The notes under the pieces were generated by a model. The model searched no databases, was not told where the DNA came from, and saw only the letters and a program-made list of their open reading frames with translations. The position numbers and the translations under genes are program-made. Of a DNA stretch of 64,000 nt, positions 9,954-18,891 are shown piece by piece; positions within the stretch are counted from its first letter, which is position 1; each line of letters starts with the position of its first letter. This DNA comes from Methylococcales bacterium (GTDB lineage Bacteria; Pseudomonadota; Gammaproteobacteria; Methylococcales; Methylomonadaceae): positions 62,001 through 126,000 of the forward strand of contig JAPLRP010000019.1 of the NCBI GenBank assembly GCA_026399095.1, given 5' to 3'.

Positions 9954-10532
9954 TTATTTACGTTTCTGGCCGACAAACTGAGCTTCATTTCTTAGACCTC
10001 GATGTTGGTCACCAATTAAAGCGTTTTCTCTGTAAAAAACTACCCTCAATGGTTCAAATAGCTCTAACATTTCACTACAGCCAAGTAGGTAATCGGGGTT
10101 ATTGGGAGGTTTTTGGCTGGTTTTTGCTTGGGTAAAAGTCTGATAAAAAAGTAATCCGCCAGATTTTAATCCTCCTATTATCGCATCACTAAGACTGCGG
10201 TCAAGAAATCGACTCACAACGATGACGTCAAATGAGCATTTGGCTAAACTATTTACCACGATTTTTTCTTGGCAAGCATTGATATTTAGGCCTTGTAGAG
10301 CCGCATAAGTCTTTAATTTGTCGATAGCAACAACAGAAATATCCCAGGCAGTCACCGCCAATCCATGTTTGGCTAAAAAGATGGCATTAGCACCCAATCC
10401 ACAAGCTAAATCTAAAGCTGTTCCTGTCTTTGGCAGCAAAAAATCATTTTCTGATAGTACCTCAGAAGTGTTAGGTAATGCTTGATTATCTTGCTTATAA
10501 ATGTAATCCCATTTCCTAATGGTCGCATCCAC
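9954..10532 (-). CDS. Class I SAM-dependent methyltransferase, TehB-like
   Basis: A 192-residue Rossmann methyltransferase. Motif I is ALDLACGLGANAIFLAKHG near residues 39-57, and motif II is VTAWDISVVAIDKL. The overall shape resembles TehB/UbiE-type enzymes often annotated as tellurite-resistance methyltransferases, but the substrate is unknown. The start is GTG at 10532, sharing one base with the TAG stop of the LysR gene, a strong sign of translational coupling. Confidence 0.82.
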   Translation of the reverse strand: MDATIRKWDYIYKQDNQALPNTSEVLSENDFLLPKTGTALDLACGLGANAIFLAKHGLAVTAWDISVVAIDKLKTYAALQGLNINACQEKIVVNSLAKCSFDVIVVSRFLDRSLSDAIIGGLKSGGLLFYQTFTQAKTSQKPPNNPDYLLGCSEMLELFEPLRVVFYRENALIGDQHRGLRNEAQFVGQKRK

Positions 10533-11440
10533 TATTCAGTTCCCGGCATACTCACACGATGTTCGAGCCAGCCCTGTAAAAAATCCATAAAGCTTTTCAC
10601 TTTAGCGGATAAGTATTTTCTGTGGGGGTAGACTGCATGAATATCCAATGGTGGTAAGGGGTAATTTTCCAGTACCACCTTAAGCGTCCCATTTTCAATG
10701 TCCTTGCCAACAATATAAGTGGGTAGCATCACTAACCCAAGGCTATTAATAGCTGCAATTCGTATCGGATGAGCTGCGTTAGCCTGCATTCTTCCGGAAA
10801 CAGTGACGGCTTTTAATCCATTGTCACTTTTAAATTGCCATTTGTTTCGGGGTGATACGGACCAATTAACAAGGCAACTATGATCTATTAAATCTTCTGG
10901 TTTTTTGGGCACACCATAACGATTTAAATAATCGGGTGAGCCGCAAACAACAAGCGATGAGCTGGCTAATTTACGTGCGACCATACTGGTATCTTCCAAG
11001 GCTCCCAGAAGAATGGCAATATCAATGCCTTCATCAATTAAATCACCAGGACTGCCCTGTAAAATCATTTCAACTGTTAAATCGGGATGGATTTTTAAAA
11101 ACTCTGCCACTGCTCGGGCAATATGAGTTGCACCAATAGCAGGTGGCGCGCTAATTTTTAAAAGCCCCCGAGGCTCTGTTTGTAAATGCGTTACCGCAGA
11201 TTCCATTTCTTCAACATCCAGGAGTACTTGCTGGCAACGCTCAAGATAAGAGACGCCAACATCAGTAAGGCTCAAGCTGCGTGTAGTGCGGTTTATTAAG
11301 CGTGTCCCCAAGCTGCCTTCAAGTTGCATTATATGCTTGGTTGCCATTGCTCTGGAAATTCCCAGGTCACGCGCTCCACCTGCAAAGCTTCCAGCTTTAG
11401 CAACCCGAACAAAAACAGTCATACTCGTTAATTTATCCAT
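10532..11440 (-). CDS. LysR-family transcriptional regulator
   Basis: A 302-residue regulator with an N-terminal winged helix-turn-helix (residues 1-60; SFAGGARDLGISRAMATKHIMQLEGSLGTRLINRTTRSLSLTD region) and a periplasmic-binding-fold effector domain from about residue 90. The sequence resembles the CrgA/DsdC-like subgroup common in Gammaproteobacteria. It heads a likely three-gene transcript and is divergent from a 50-residue membrane peptide. A TTTC-N7-GAAA palindrome in the shared intergenic DNA is a plausible binding site. Effector and targets are unknown. Confidence 0.93.
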   Translation of the reverse strand: MDKLTSMTVFVRVAKAGSFAGGARDLGISRAMATKHIMQLEGSLGTRLINRTTRSLSLTDVGVSYLERCQQVLLDVEEMESAVTHLQTEPRGLLKISAPPAIGATHIARAVAEFLKIHPDLTVEMILQGSPGDLIDEGIDIAILLGALEDTSMVARKLASSSLVVCGSPDYLNRYGVPKKPEDLIDHSCLVNWSVSPRNKWQFKSDNGLKAVTVSGRMQANAAHPIRIAAINSLGLVMLPTYIVGKDIENGTLKVVLENYPLPPLDIHAVYPHRKYLSAKVKSFMDFLQGWLEHRVSMPGTE

Positions 11441-11519
11441 TTAATCGTCATTAATGATGGGTAAGGAAGGTAATTTGTTAATTGTATCTTACACTAATAA
11501 AAAACTTGACATTAAAATA

Positions 11520-11536
11520 GTTTCCAATTTAGAAAC
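11520..11536. promoter_or_regulatory. Candidate LysR-type binding box
   Basis: GTTTC-N7-GAAAC is a perfect inverted repeat that includes a T-N11-A LysR-type core. It lies 80 bases upstream of the LysR start and about 140 bases before the divergent small gene. A TTGACA hexamer at 11506-11511 adjoins it. Assignment rests on motif and position only. Confidence 0.4.
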
Positions 11537-11674
11537 AATTTATTTAGTATTTTGCATATTGTATACAAAAAATAACAATGTATAGTATAAAGCATGTAAG
11601 AACGCAATAAAATTTGTAAAACAGCAACGGCGCTGAATAAACATTTTTTTAAACTTTATTACTGGATCAAAGTG

Positions 11675-11827
11675 ATGAATAACTTCAACAAAGACATAAT
11701 TATTGGATTAATCTTTATTGCTGGAATATGGAGTTTCATTTCCGGTCAATTTATTATTTCGACCGTGTTGTTTGCCACTGCTGCTATTTATAGCAATATT
11801 GTAATGCGAGTTAAGCTAAAAAGCTAA
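11675..11827 (+). CDS. Small hydrophobic membrane protein (50 aa)
   Basis: This short reading frame encodes 50 residues: a polar N-terminus MNNFNKD, two consecutive hydrophobic stretches (about residues 8-22 and 26-42) separated by SGQ, and a basic tail RVKLKS. That is a positive-inside hairpin or a single bent helix. The supporting evidence is its isolated position, an AT-rich promoter-like region upstream (TATAGTATAAA near 11581) and a strong intrinsic terminator 77 bases downstream on the same strand. The ribosome-binding site is weak. No family is recognised. Confidence 0.55.
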   Translation: MNNFNKDIIIGLIFIAGIWSFISGQFIISTVLFATAAIYSNIVMRVKLKS

Positions 11828-11903
11828 GCGTTAAAAGTTAACTACCTCCTGGTGTTATACCTCCAAGCAGTTCCTCCTCATAAATGCTCTGCTTGATTTT
11901 TCA

Positions 11904-11940
11904 CCTCTCTTTGCGTTAACGCAAAGAGAGGTTTTTTTTT
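11904..11940 (+). terminator. Strong rho-independent terminator
   Basis: A perfect 28-base palindrome with 14-base arms (CCTCTCTTTGCGTT) is followed directly by nine or more T. It ends the transcript of the 50-residue peptide gene. On the minus strand the hairpin is not followed by a T-run, so it is directional. Confidence 0.9.
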
Positions 11941-11965
11941 CACTAAAATTTGGTAGTTTTAATTT

Positions 11966-13930
11966 TTAACCCGCTAAATTATTTGCCTCATTATCTTGCT
12001 TCCACAACAAGTCACCAATTTTACACTGTGGTACAAAGCCAGAAACAGCAAGTTTTAATATCGTCCTAACTTGCTCAAAATCATCATCCTTAGTAGCCAT
12101 TTCTAATGATTTCAGCATTTTCTCCAATTCAATCCAAGGGATAATTTGTTCTTCTGCCCTCATAATTCTTGGGTGAGTGGTTTCCGACACATTATCACCG
12201 ATTAACAGTTCCTCATAGAGTTTCTCGCCTGGCCTTAAGCCGGTAAAATGAATGGCAATTTCACCATTTGGATGCGTTTCATTTTTTATTTCTAGGCCAC
12301 TTAAATGAATCATCCTTTTTGCTAAATCTAGAATTCGGATAGGTTCTCCCATGTCTAGCACAAATACATCGCCACCCTGACCTAAGGCACCCGCTTGAAT
12401 TACCAACTGCGACGCTTCGGGTATGGTCATAAAATAACGAATGATTCGTGGGTCGGTAACGGTTACCGGTCCGCCTCTAGCTATCTGTTCTCTAAACAGG
12501 GGCACTACTGATCCTGATGAGCCTAATACATTACCAAATCGAACCATCGTGAAACGGGTGAGATGCTTATGATCGACATTGACACTCAGGGCTTGCAAGA
12601 TTAATTCTGCAAACCGCTTGGTTGCGCCCATAGTGTTAGTTGGTCTTACCGCTTTGTCCGTTGAAATTAATACAAAAAGCTCAACTTCTGCTTTAATGGC
12701 TGCTTGCGCTGCACGCAAAGTACCAAAGATATTATTCCAAACGGCTTCGCCAGGATTTTTTTCAACCATTGGTACATGCTTGTAAGCGGCTGCGTGATAA
12801 ATGGTTTGAACCTTAAAAGTTTTACATACTTTTTCAATACGTTTAGAGTTTGTGACTGAACCCAGAACGGTAATAATTTCTATGGGTTTAGCTGGCTTTA
12901 TATTAGTTAATAAGTGATTTAATTCTTTTTCAATGGCATAAAGCCCAAACTCACTAAGTTCAAATAAAATCAGCGCAAGTGGTTGTAACTGAACTATTTG
13001 TCGACACAATTCAGATCCTATCGAGCCGCCAGCCCCCGTTATCATAACTACTTTGCCGCTTATGGTTGCTTTAAGGAGCGATGGGTCTGGTGCTACCGGG
13101 TCACGACCCAAAAGATCAGCAATATCGACTTCTTGTAAGGCATCAACAGTCACTCGGCCCTGAGCTATATCAGATAACCCTGGCATTGATAGTACATGAA
13201 TAGCGTAAGGTTCAAGTAAGCGGATAAGTTCACTGATGCGTGAACGCTTTGCAGAAGGCATGGCCAGTAAAACATCAGAAACTTGATAGCGCTCTATTAA
13301 ATAACTTAAAGAGCTTAGCGGATATATTCGCAGGCCATTTGCTTTTCTTTTGTGTAATGATTTATCGTCATCAATAAAGGCGACTGATCTAAAATCTCGA
13401 CCGTGCGCTAGGGCAGAAGCTAGTTGCACACCGGCACTACCTGCTCCATAAATAACTACATTTTTTTTACCAAGGTTTGCTGAGCCTCGACTGCCTGCTA
13501 AGCTAAAATATGTTTCTCCCAGCCACCAGCGTGCAAAAAAGCGACTGCTACCAACCAAGACCATAATAATGAGCCAGTTTAGTGGCGACACCGTTCTAGG
13601 AATAATTTTGATAGCCGATTCATACAAAACAAATGCAAAAACAAGCGCGTAAAGCGTAGTAGCCTGAATTATGGTCCATAAGGCCCTGATTTCAATATAC
13701 CGAATAATTGCCCGATATAAGCCTAATCTTGCAAAGATAGGGACAGCGATGAAAGGTGCTACTGCAAATAAATACCACTCATCCCCTTTAGGGATATAAA
13801 GTTCTCCCCAGCGTAAAGAAAAAGCTGTCCAAAGTGCGATCAGGACAAAAGAAATATCAGTACAGATTAGGATAATCGCTTTATATCGACGCTGAAGGCC
13901 AATAAACCAGTGAGCTAATCGTTTTTGCAT
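11966..13930 (-). CDS. Membrane-bound UDP-GlcNAc 4,6-dehydratase, WbpM/PglF/CapD family
   Basis: Enzymes of this family convert UDP-GlcNAc to UDP-4-keto-6-deoxy-GlcNAc. The 654-residue protein has four N-terminal membrane helices (about 20-130), a CoA-binding-like Rossmann domain (YGAGSAGVQL, 161-170) and a second NAD domain (TGAGGSIGS, 298-306). The catalytic triad is the Ser-Met-Lys version: Ser423, Met434 and Lys438 in LISTDKAVRPTNTMGATKR. Its start overlaps the WbpL-like gene by 16 bases. With the two upstream genes it forms the same trio as wbpV-wbpL-wbpM at the end of the Pseudomonas aeruginosa O6 locus. Confidence 0.93.
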   Translation of the reverse strand: MQKRLAHWFIGLQRRYKAIILICTDISFVLIALWTAFSLRWGELYIPKGDEWYLFAVAPFIAVPIFARLGLYRAIIRYIEIRALWTIIQATTLYALVFAFVLYESAIKIIPRTVSPLNWLIIMVLVGSSRFFARWWLGETYFSLAGSRGSANLGKKNVVIYGAGSAGVQLASALAHGRDFRSVAFIDDDKSLHKRKANGLRIYPLSSLSYLIERYQVSDVLLAMPSAKRSRISELIRLLEPYAIHVLSMPGLSDIAQGRVTVDALQEVDIADLLGRDPVAPDPSLLKATISGKVVMITGAGGSIGSELCRQIVQLQPLALILFELSEFGLYAIEKELNHLLTNIKPAKPIEIITVLGSVTNSKRIEKVCKTFKVQTIYHAAAYKHVPMVEKNPGEAVWNNIFGTLRAAQAAIKAEVELFVLISTDKAVRPTNTMGATKRFAELILQALSVNVDHKHLTRFTMVRFGNVLGSSGSVVPLFREQIARGGPVTVTDPRIIRYFMTIPEASQLVIQAGALGQGGDVFVLDMGEPIRILDLAKRMIHLSGLEIKNETHPNGEIAIHFTGLRPGEKLYEELLIGDNVSETTHPRIMRAEEQIIPWIELEKMLKSLEMATKDDDFEQVRTILKLAVSGFVPQCKIGDLLWKQDNEANNLAG

Positions 13931-14970
13931 GACTTTGATTCTCTAGTACCGGCTTGAAAATAGACAGCCAAGAAAATTAGTGGCAAATAAGCTGATACCA
14001 ACCCTAATAATGCATTTAATTTCATAAAACCTACCAGTAGCGCCAAGGGTGTTAACCAGAATATATTAATGACACCAATAGCCAATGAAACTAATTTATG
14101 TGAATTATAATACCGGGACGCATATTGATAAGCATGACTTCGGTGGGCTTCATAAACTTTTTCACCGTCAAGAAAACGCCTTGCCAATGTCCAAGTTGCA
14201 TCAACAATAAAAACGCCCAGTAAAATTAGCCAGCTCCAAAAAAATTGCGGTTCAATCCAAGTCGCCTGAATAGAAAAAAGCCCCAGCACTATACCCAAAA
14301 AACCACTACCCGCATCCCCCATAAATATTTTAGCGGGCGGAAAATTCCAAAACAAAAAACCAATAACGGTCATTGCCAGTAATAAAGTTAAGGCACACAA
14401 ACCAATGACATCCGTGCCTAATAAAAACAAAAGAGCACCGCCCAGACAAACAGTTATTGCTTCGATGCTAGCCAAGCCATCAATTCCATCCATGAAATTG
14501 TAGAGATTAAGTAGCCAAACCAAATAAAATAGCCCTAGAATTTGCCCCGCCCAACCTAGATTAATAGTAAAGATATCATGGCTATTGGGCAACGAAAACA
14601 CGAGTGGAGGCAATCCTCCCAGCCAGTAAAGTCCCCAAGCCGCTCCGATAAAATGAGCAAGTAGTCGCCATCGTGCCGGAATGTGACCATGGTCATCCAA
14701 AAAACCGATCAAAGCCACCCAAGCTCCTGCGCCAAACAGAGCCCATAAGGTTTCTGGTGTTAACAAGTCCATCCATGAAAGCACGGGAAGCCCCAATAAA
14801 AATACGATAACAATCGACAAGCCGCCACCGCGAGGCGTTGGTATGCTATGAGAGCTACGGGCATTAGGCATATCCAACAAGCTCATTGCCAATGCGTAAC
14901 GACGCAACAATCCGGTGATTATTACAGTTAAAAGCAAAGCAATAAAAAAAAGCCAACTGAATTTAATCAT
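13915..14970 (-). CDS. Undecaprenyl-phosphate sugar-1-phosphate transferase, WbpL/WecA family
   Basis: This polytopic transferase should load the first N-acetylated sugar phosphate on undecaprenyl phosphate to start O-unit assembly. About ten membrane helices are visible over 351 residues. Family motifs are MPNARSSHSIPTPRGGG near the N-terminus, NFMDGIDGLA, GDAGSGFLG and the C-terminal AHRSHAYQ loop that marks the WbpL branch. I chose ATG 14970 with AGAAG upstream; ATG 14976 is also possible. It overlaps both neighbours. The likely donor is the UDP-QuiNAc or UDP-FucNAc made by the flanking enzymes. Confidence 0.92.
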   Translation of the reverse strand: MIKFSWLFFIALLLTVIITGLLRRYALAMSLLDMPNARSSHSIPTPRGGGLSIVIVFLLGLPVLSWMDLLTPETLWALFGAGAWVALIGFLDDHGHIPARWRLLAHFIGAAWGLYWLGGLPPLVFSLPNSHDIFTINLGWAGQILGLFYLVWLLNLYNFMDGIDGLASIEAITVCLGGALLFLLGTDVIGLCALTLLLAMTVIGFLFWNFPPAKIFMGDAGSGFLGIVLGLFSIQATWIEPQFFWSWLILLGVFIVDATWTLARRFLDGEKVYEAHRSHAYQYASRYYNSHKLVSLAIGVINIFWLTPLALLVGFMKLNALLGLVSAYLPLIFLAVYFQAGTRESKSCKND

Positions 14971-15964
14971 TTGCATTACTTCTATAATACTGGGCCGTTT
15001 TAAGCAATGCTTCATCTATAGTCACGGGTGGCTTCCATTGCAACACATCACGAGTCTTCGACATATCAACTTGTAGCGAGCTACAAAGTCGTTGCGATAA
15101 AGCTTGCTTACCTAACATCGTAAAGCCCCAAGCTAGTAAAAAAGCGGGAATTTTAAGTAAGCAAGCTTTTTTTCCAAGGGCTATTGCTGTTCGTTGCAAA
15201 AGTTCCGTGGTGGATAAGTCTTCGTCATCGCTTGCCAGAAAGATTTGGTTGGTTGCTGCGGGGTGATCAATGCAAGTGTTAATTAAGTCAATCAAATTAT
15301 CGACCGACAAAAGGCTTCGTTGGTTATTAATCGCACCTAGCGGTAAAGGATAACCTTTATCCAGAAAATACATCATGCTTAGAAAATTAGCCTTAACGCT
15401 TGGTCCATACATCAGTGGTGGGCGAATAATTACAACTTCAAGTTCTGTGTCCTGGGCTAATTTTAGTAAAGCATCCTCGGCTTCGCGTTTGGAAATGCCA
15501 TAAGGATCTTGTGGGTTTGGCGAGTCTTCAGCCGTAAACGGATGTCCTGGCAATGTTGCTTCACCATTAACTTTAATAGAACTGATGAAAATAAATCGCT
15601 TTACCCCCGCTTTAACAGCCTGCCGAGCAAGATTTAAAGTGCCTTCAACATTGACTTTGCGAAACTCAGCTAAAGCATCATTAGTAATATCATTCATTAC
15701 ATGTACGCGAGCGGCAAGATGAATAACCACATTTATCCTTGCTAAAGCTTCGCTCCAATCCGTTTTATCGTTTATTTCACCGATGTAGACAAGCTCATTA
15801 TTGTCGACTTGTTTTCTTGATGTGCGCACCTCTGCGCGGACATAAAGTCCTTGTCGAATTAGGTGGGAGCATAGCGGGCTACCCACAAAACCGGTGGCTC
15901 CAGTAACAAGCACAGTCGTCGATTTTGGGTTATGCTTACTATGTAAGTTATCCATTTTCCTCAT
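14963..15964 (-). CDS. NAD(P)-dependent 4-ketosugar reductase/epimerase, WbpV-like
   Basis: A 333-residue extended short-chain dehydrogenase. The nucleotide-binding motif is TGATGFVGSPLCSHL near residues 22-36, and the catalytic Tyr-Lys pair is in DPYGISKREAE. By position next to WbpL and WbpM homologues, the likely job is to reduce UDP-4-keto-6-deoxy-GlcNAc to UDP-QuiNAc or UDP-FucNAc, as WbpV/WbpK do. The ATG at 15964 is used here; ATG 15955, preceded by GAGGAAA, may be the real start. The product stereochemistry cannot be read from sequence. Confidence 0.85.
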   Translation of the reverse strand: MRKMDNLHSKHNPKSTTVLVTGATGFVGSPLCSHLIRQGLYVRAEVRTSRKQVDNNELVYIGEINDKTDWSEALARINVVIHLAARVHVMNDITNDALAEFRKVNVEGTLNLARQAVKAGVKRFIFISSIKVNGEATLPGHPFTAEDSPNPQDPYGISKREAEDALLKLAQDTELEVVIIRPPLMYGPSVKANFLSMMYFLDKGYPLPLGAINNQRSLLSVDNLIDLINTCIDHPAATNQIFLASDDEDLSTTELLQRTAIALGKKACLLKIPAFLLAWGFTMLGKQALSQRLCSSLQVDMSKTRDVLQWKPPVTIDEALLKTAQYYRSNAND

Positions 15965-16131
15965 TATATTACGGCATCATAATAATAGTATTTTGGCCCG
16001 AGAGTTTCTGATTTGAACGGCATATCTCGTTACGGTTGCTAGGCATTATTGAGAGCAATGCATAAAGGAAAGTTATAGGTTTAAAAGGGCCTACTTTATA
16101 AAAAATTTACCTAATGATAAAACTATCAAGG

Positions 16132-17184
16132 TTAATTGGTCATTATATTTTGCATTTCATTGGCTATTAAATCACCCATATACAAAAAACCATTGGTGCT
16201 TAAATGGGTATCATTGGGCATATAAAAATCTTTAAGTATCTTACTTTCTTTGATAAACGCTGCGCTTAAATCGGGAGCGGTTAGCTCTGGGTATTGAGCA
16301 AACTGTTGCCATATGTTCTGATACGGATATTTATTCAATGCCCCATAGCCCAGATAAACGGTTGCTTTATCAGGCACAATTACCCATATTGGCTCTATAT
16401 CTGCGGTTTTTAAATTTTTGTTAACGGTCAATACGTTAGCAATAGAAATGAACGTTGGTTTATCAAAATCTCCAGTAGTAAAAAGGGCGAAATTGCATAA
16501 GCGATGAGAAAACCACTGACAGCCATTAATATTAATAGCTTGCACAAGACCTGATTTAATATAATTTTGGGGTAAATTTAAGAACAGTTTAATGCTGTTA
16601 TAAAGCGCCGTGACTCCCCATCCTCCACCATTGACTCTATTCCAAGAGACGCGTTCGCGCGAAGTTAATTGATCCTCGTGGTTCTCGGAGCTAATGACTT
16701 GTAGCGTTTTAGCAATTGGATGGTGAGGCGCTTTATAAAGAGTATTCATCCGAATTTGAAATAGACGCTCTATACTCTCAATTATAACGTAACGACCTTT
16801 AAAACCAGAAGCCCTCAACTGATTACCTAAGTCACTGTGTAAGATGCCATTGGTTTTTAAGTCATCCCAGTGAATCGTTCCTACTTTTAAACCACCTGCA
16901 ATTAGTTTGGTTTGCCAAGTTCGACCCATAGAAAAAGAATCACCAATGATTAAAATATCGGCCTCATCCAATGGATAATCTTTAAACAAGTCCAGTGAAA
17001 TGGATGGTTGCGGCAGTTGCCAACCAAAATAACGTTCCGGAAAATTACCAGTGCGAGTTAAATCGCCATAAATTTTCTCAAAATATATTTCCATACATCC
17101 AAAAATTACAGCCATGAAGAAAAACATATAAATCAGGATTAAACTGTATTTTTTAAAGCTGATAGGTTGTAAGAGGATGTTCAT
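16132..17184 (-). CDS. Membrane-anchored SGNH-like protein, partner of MBOAT acyltransferase
   Basis: A 350-residue protein with one N-terminal membrane helix (about 12-32) and a periplasmic domain. It carries an SGNH-type block I (IGDSFSMG, Ser83) and a C-terminal DTHLSTNGF motif resembling the Asp-x-x-His block V, so a Ser-Asp-His catalytic set is possible. It starts 18 bases after the MBOAT gene stop. In alginate and similar systems an MBOAT protein works with an AlgJ/AlgX-like SGNH protein to move acetyl groups onto polysaccharide; by analogy this protein is the periplasmic acceptor or transferase. I do not recognise a named family. Confidence 0.65.
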   Translation of the reverse strand: MNILLQPISFKKYSLILIYMFFFMAVIFGCMEIYFEKIYGDLTRTGNFPERYFGWQLPQPSISLDLFKDYPLDEADILIIGDSFSMGRTWQTKLIAGGLKVGTIHWDDLKTNGILHSDLGNQLRASGFKGRYVIIESIERLFQIRMNTLYKAPHHPIAKTLQVISSENHEDQLTSRERVSWNRVNGGGWGVTALYNSIKLFLNLPQNYIKSGLVQAININGCQWFSHRLCNFALFTTGDFDKPTFISIANVLTVNKNLKTADIEPIWVIVPDKATVYLGYGALNKYPYQNIWQQFAQYPELTAPDLSAAFIKESKILKDFYMPNDTHLSTNGFLYMGDLIANEMQNIMTN

Positions 17185-17201
17185 TATTTTTTGTGTAGGA
17201 C

Positions 17202-18770
17202 TTAAAATTGAAAGTATAAAAAAGTTGATTGTTTATGCAAATTTATGAGTACAAAATAACTTATTAGAGTAATGATAATGGCACTAACTATAGATGGTTG
17301 CCATATTAATAATGTGGGTTTTTTAAGCAATTTCTCTGAGTTTAAAGCGGATGAATAATTGGCCATAATTTGCTGCACATTGGGCATAGTAAAAATAATA
17401 ATTAGCCCTACAACAAGGAGCTTGATAATTTTGCTGGAAGGTAAATTACTCATCGTCAGGGTGCCGATAAATTGAGCGCCCCCATTTTTAAGAATGGCAC
17501 CCAGTGTCGAAAACTCGGTATATTTGGAAAATGAACAGCCATTCGATCCAGTCATACCGCTCAAAAGTTCTGTAGCAACGGTCAAATTATCGGCTCGAAA
17601 AAATACCCAACCCACTACTACAGCTAAAAATGTTAACAGACCGGCGCCAAAACGAGAAAATTTACCGCCATCAGGCCACTCCATGCGTTGTTTTAAATTT
17701 CGCCAGGCATGATTAATGATCAGGTACAGTCCATGTAAACCACCCCAAATCACAAAGGTCCATCCAGCGCCATGCCATAATCCTCCCAGTAACATGGTTA
17801 TCATTAGATTTATGTAACGTCTAAATTTTCCGTTTTGACTACCGCCAAGAGGAATATATAAATAATCGCGCAGAAAACGCGATAGTGTGATGTGCCAACT
17901 GCGCCAAAAATCAATAATACTGAGTGACTTATAGGGTGAGTTAAAATTGATGGGTAAGCGCACATTGAATAGCAATGATAAACCAATTGCCATGTCTGAA
18001 TACCCAGAAAAATCAAAATATAATTGCAAGGTGTAAGATAGCGCGCCAAACCATGCTTCAATCAACATTGGGTGCCCACCTGCTTTTACCCCCTCAAAAA
18101 TTGGCGTGGCATATTCTCCTAAGCTATCGGCAAGCAGCACTTTTTTAGCTAAACCCAAAATGAATATAGTCAAACCAATCGCTATATTGTCCCAATTAAC
18201 TCGACAGTTATCCTGTTTTGCAAATTGTGGCATCATTTCTTTGTGGTGCAGAACGGGGCCAGCGATTAAGTGCGGAAAATAAGTTACAAATAGCGTGTAA
18301 TGAACGAAGTTATATTCTTTAACTTTACCTTGGTAAGTATCGACCAAAAAAGCAAGTTGAGTAAAGGTGAAAAAAGAGATCCCTAAGGGTAGAAATATTT
18401 TAGCTATATTAAAAGCTGACCCTGACAGAAAGTTCGCTGACAAGAAGTTGAGATTGTCCATGAAAAAATTAGCGTATTTAAAATACCCCAGTAAACCTAA
18501 ATTAGCAATAATTGAGGTGATTAACACGAGTTTTGCATGATGTCGAGAACGAGCAAGGCTATGCCCTATCAAATAACCTGCGCCATAGTTGACGAGAATA
18601 GAGCTTAGTAATAAGCCTAAAAAACGCGCATCCCACCAACCATAGAAAAATAACGATGCGGCAGTTAGCCAAAGTGTTGCCAAATGGTGACTATATCGTC
18701 CTAGACTATAAAATACGAAAATAACAACAGGCAGAAAAGCAAAAATGAAAACATACGAATTAAATATCAT
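17202..18770 (-). CDS. MBOAT O-acyltransferase, AlgI-like (copy 1)
   Basis: A 522-residue polytopic MBOAT protein that probably passes acetyl groups from the cytoplasm to a periplasmic sugar acceptor. Signature segments are the FFYGWWDARF N-terminal motif, GISFFTFTQLAFLVDTYQGK, HLIAGPVLHH, FSGYSDMAIG, RSWHITLSRFLRDYLYIPLGG and the catalytic-histidine segment LLGGLWHGAGWTF. It is a close paralogue of the plus-strand gene at 39390-40928. The SGNH partner follows directly. The likely acceptor is the polysaccharide of this locus. Confidence 0.92.
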   Translation of the reverse strand: MIFNSYVFIFAFLPVVIFVFYSLGRYSHHLATLWLTAASLFFYGWWDARFLGLLLSSILVNYGAGYLIGHSLARSRHHAKLVLITSIIANLGLLGYFKYANFFMDNLNFLSANFLSGSAFNIAKIFLPLGISFFTFTQLAFLVDTYQGKVKEYNFVHYTLFVTYFPHLIAGPVLHHKEMMPQFAKQDNCRVNWDNIAIGLTIFILGLAKKVLLADSLGEYATPIFEGVKAGGHPMLIEAWFGALSYTLQLYFDFSGYSDMAIGLSLLFNVRLPINFNSPYKSLSIIDFWRSWHITLSRFLRDYLYIPLGGSQNGKFRRYINLMITMLLGGLWHGAGWTFVIWGGLHGLYLIINHAWRNLKQRMEWPDGGKFSRFGAGLLTFLAVVVGWVFFRADNLTVATELLSGMTGSNGCSFSKYTEFSTLGAILKNGGAQFIGTLTMSNLPSSKIIKLLVVGLIIIFTMPNVQQIMANYSSALNSEKLLKKPTLLIWQPSIVSAIIITLISYFVLINLHKQSTFLYFQF

Positions 18771-18891
18771 GAATAAGGCTTACCGGTTATTTTTTTGTTT
18801 GTCTACAAAAGGCTGTAATAACAAGGTCGCATAAAACAAAGTCTTGCAGATTAACTTGTTTAGTCGATTCTTTAGTTAAAAACATCATCTT

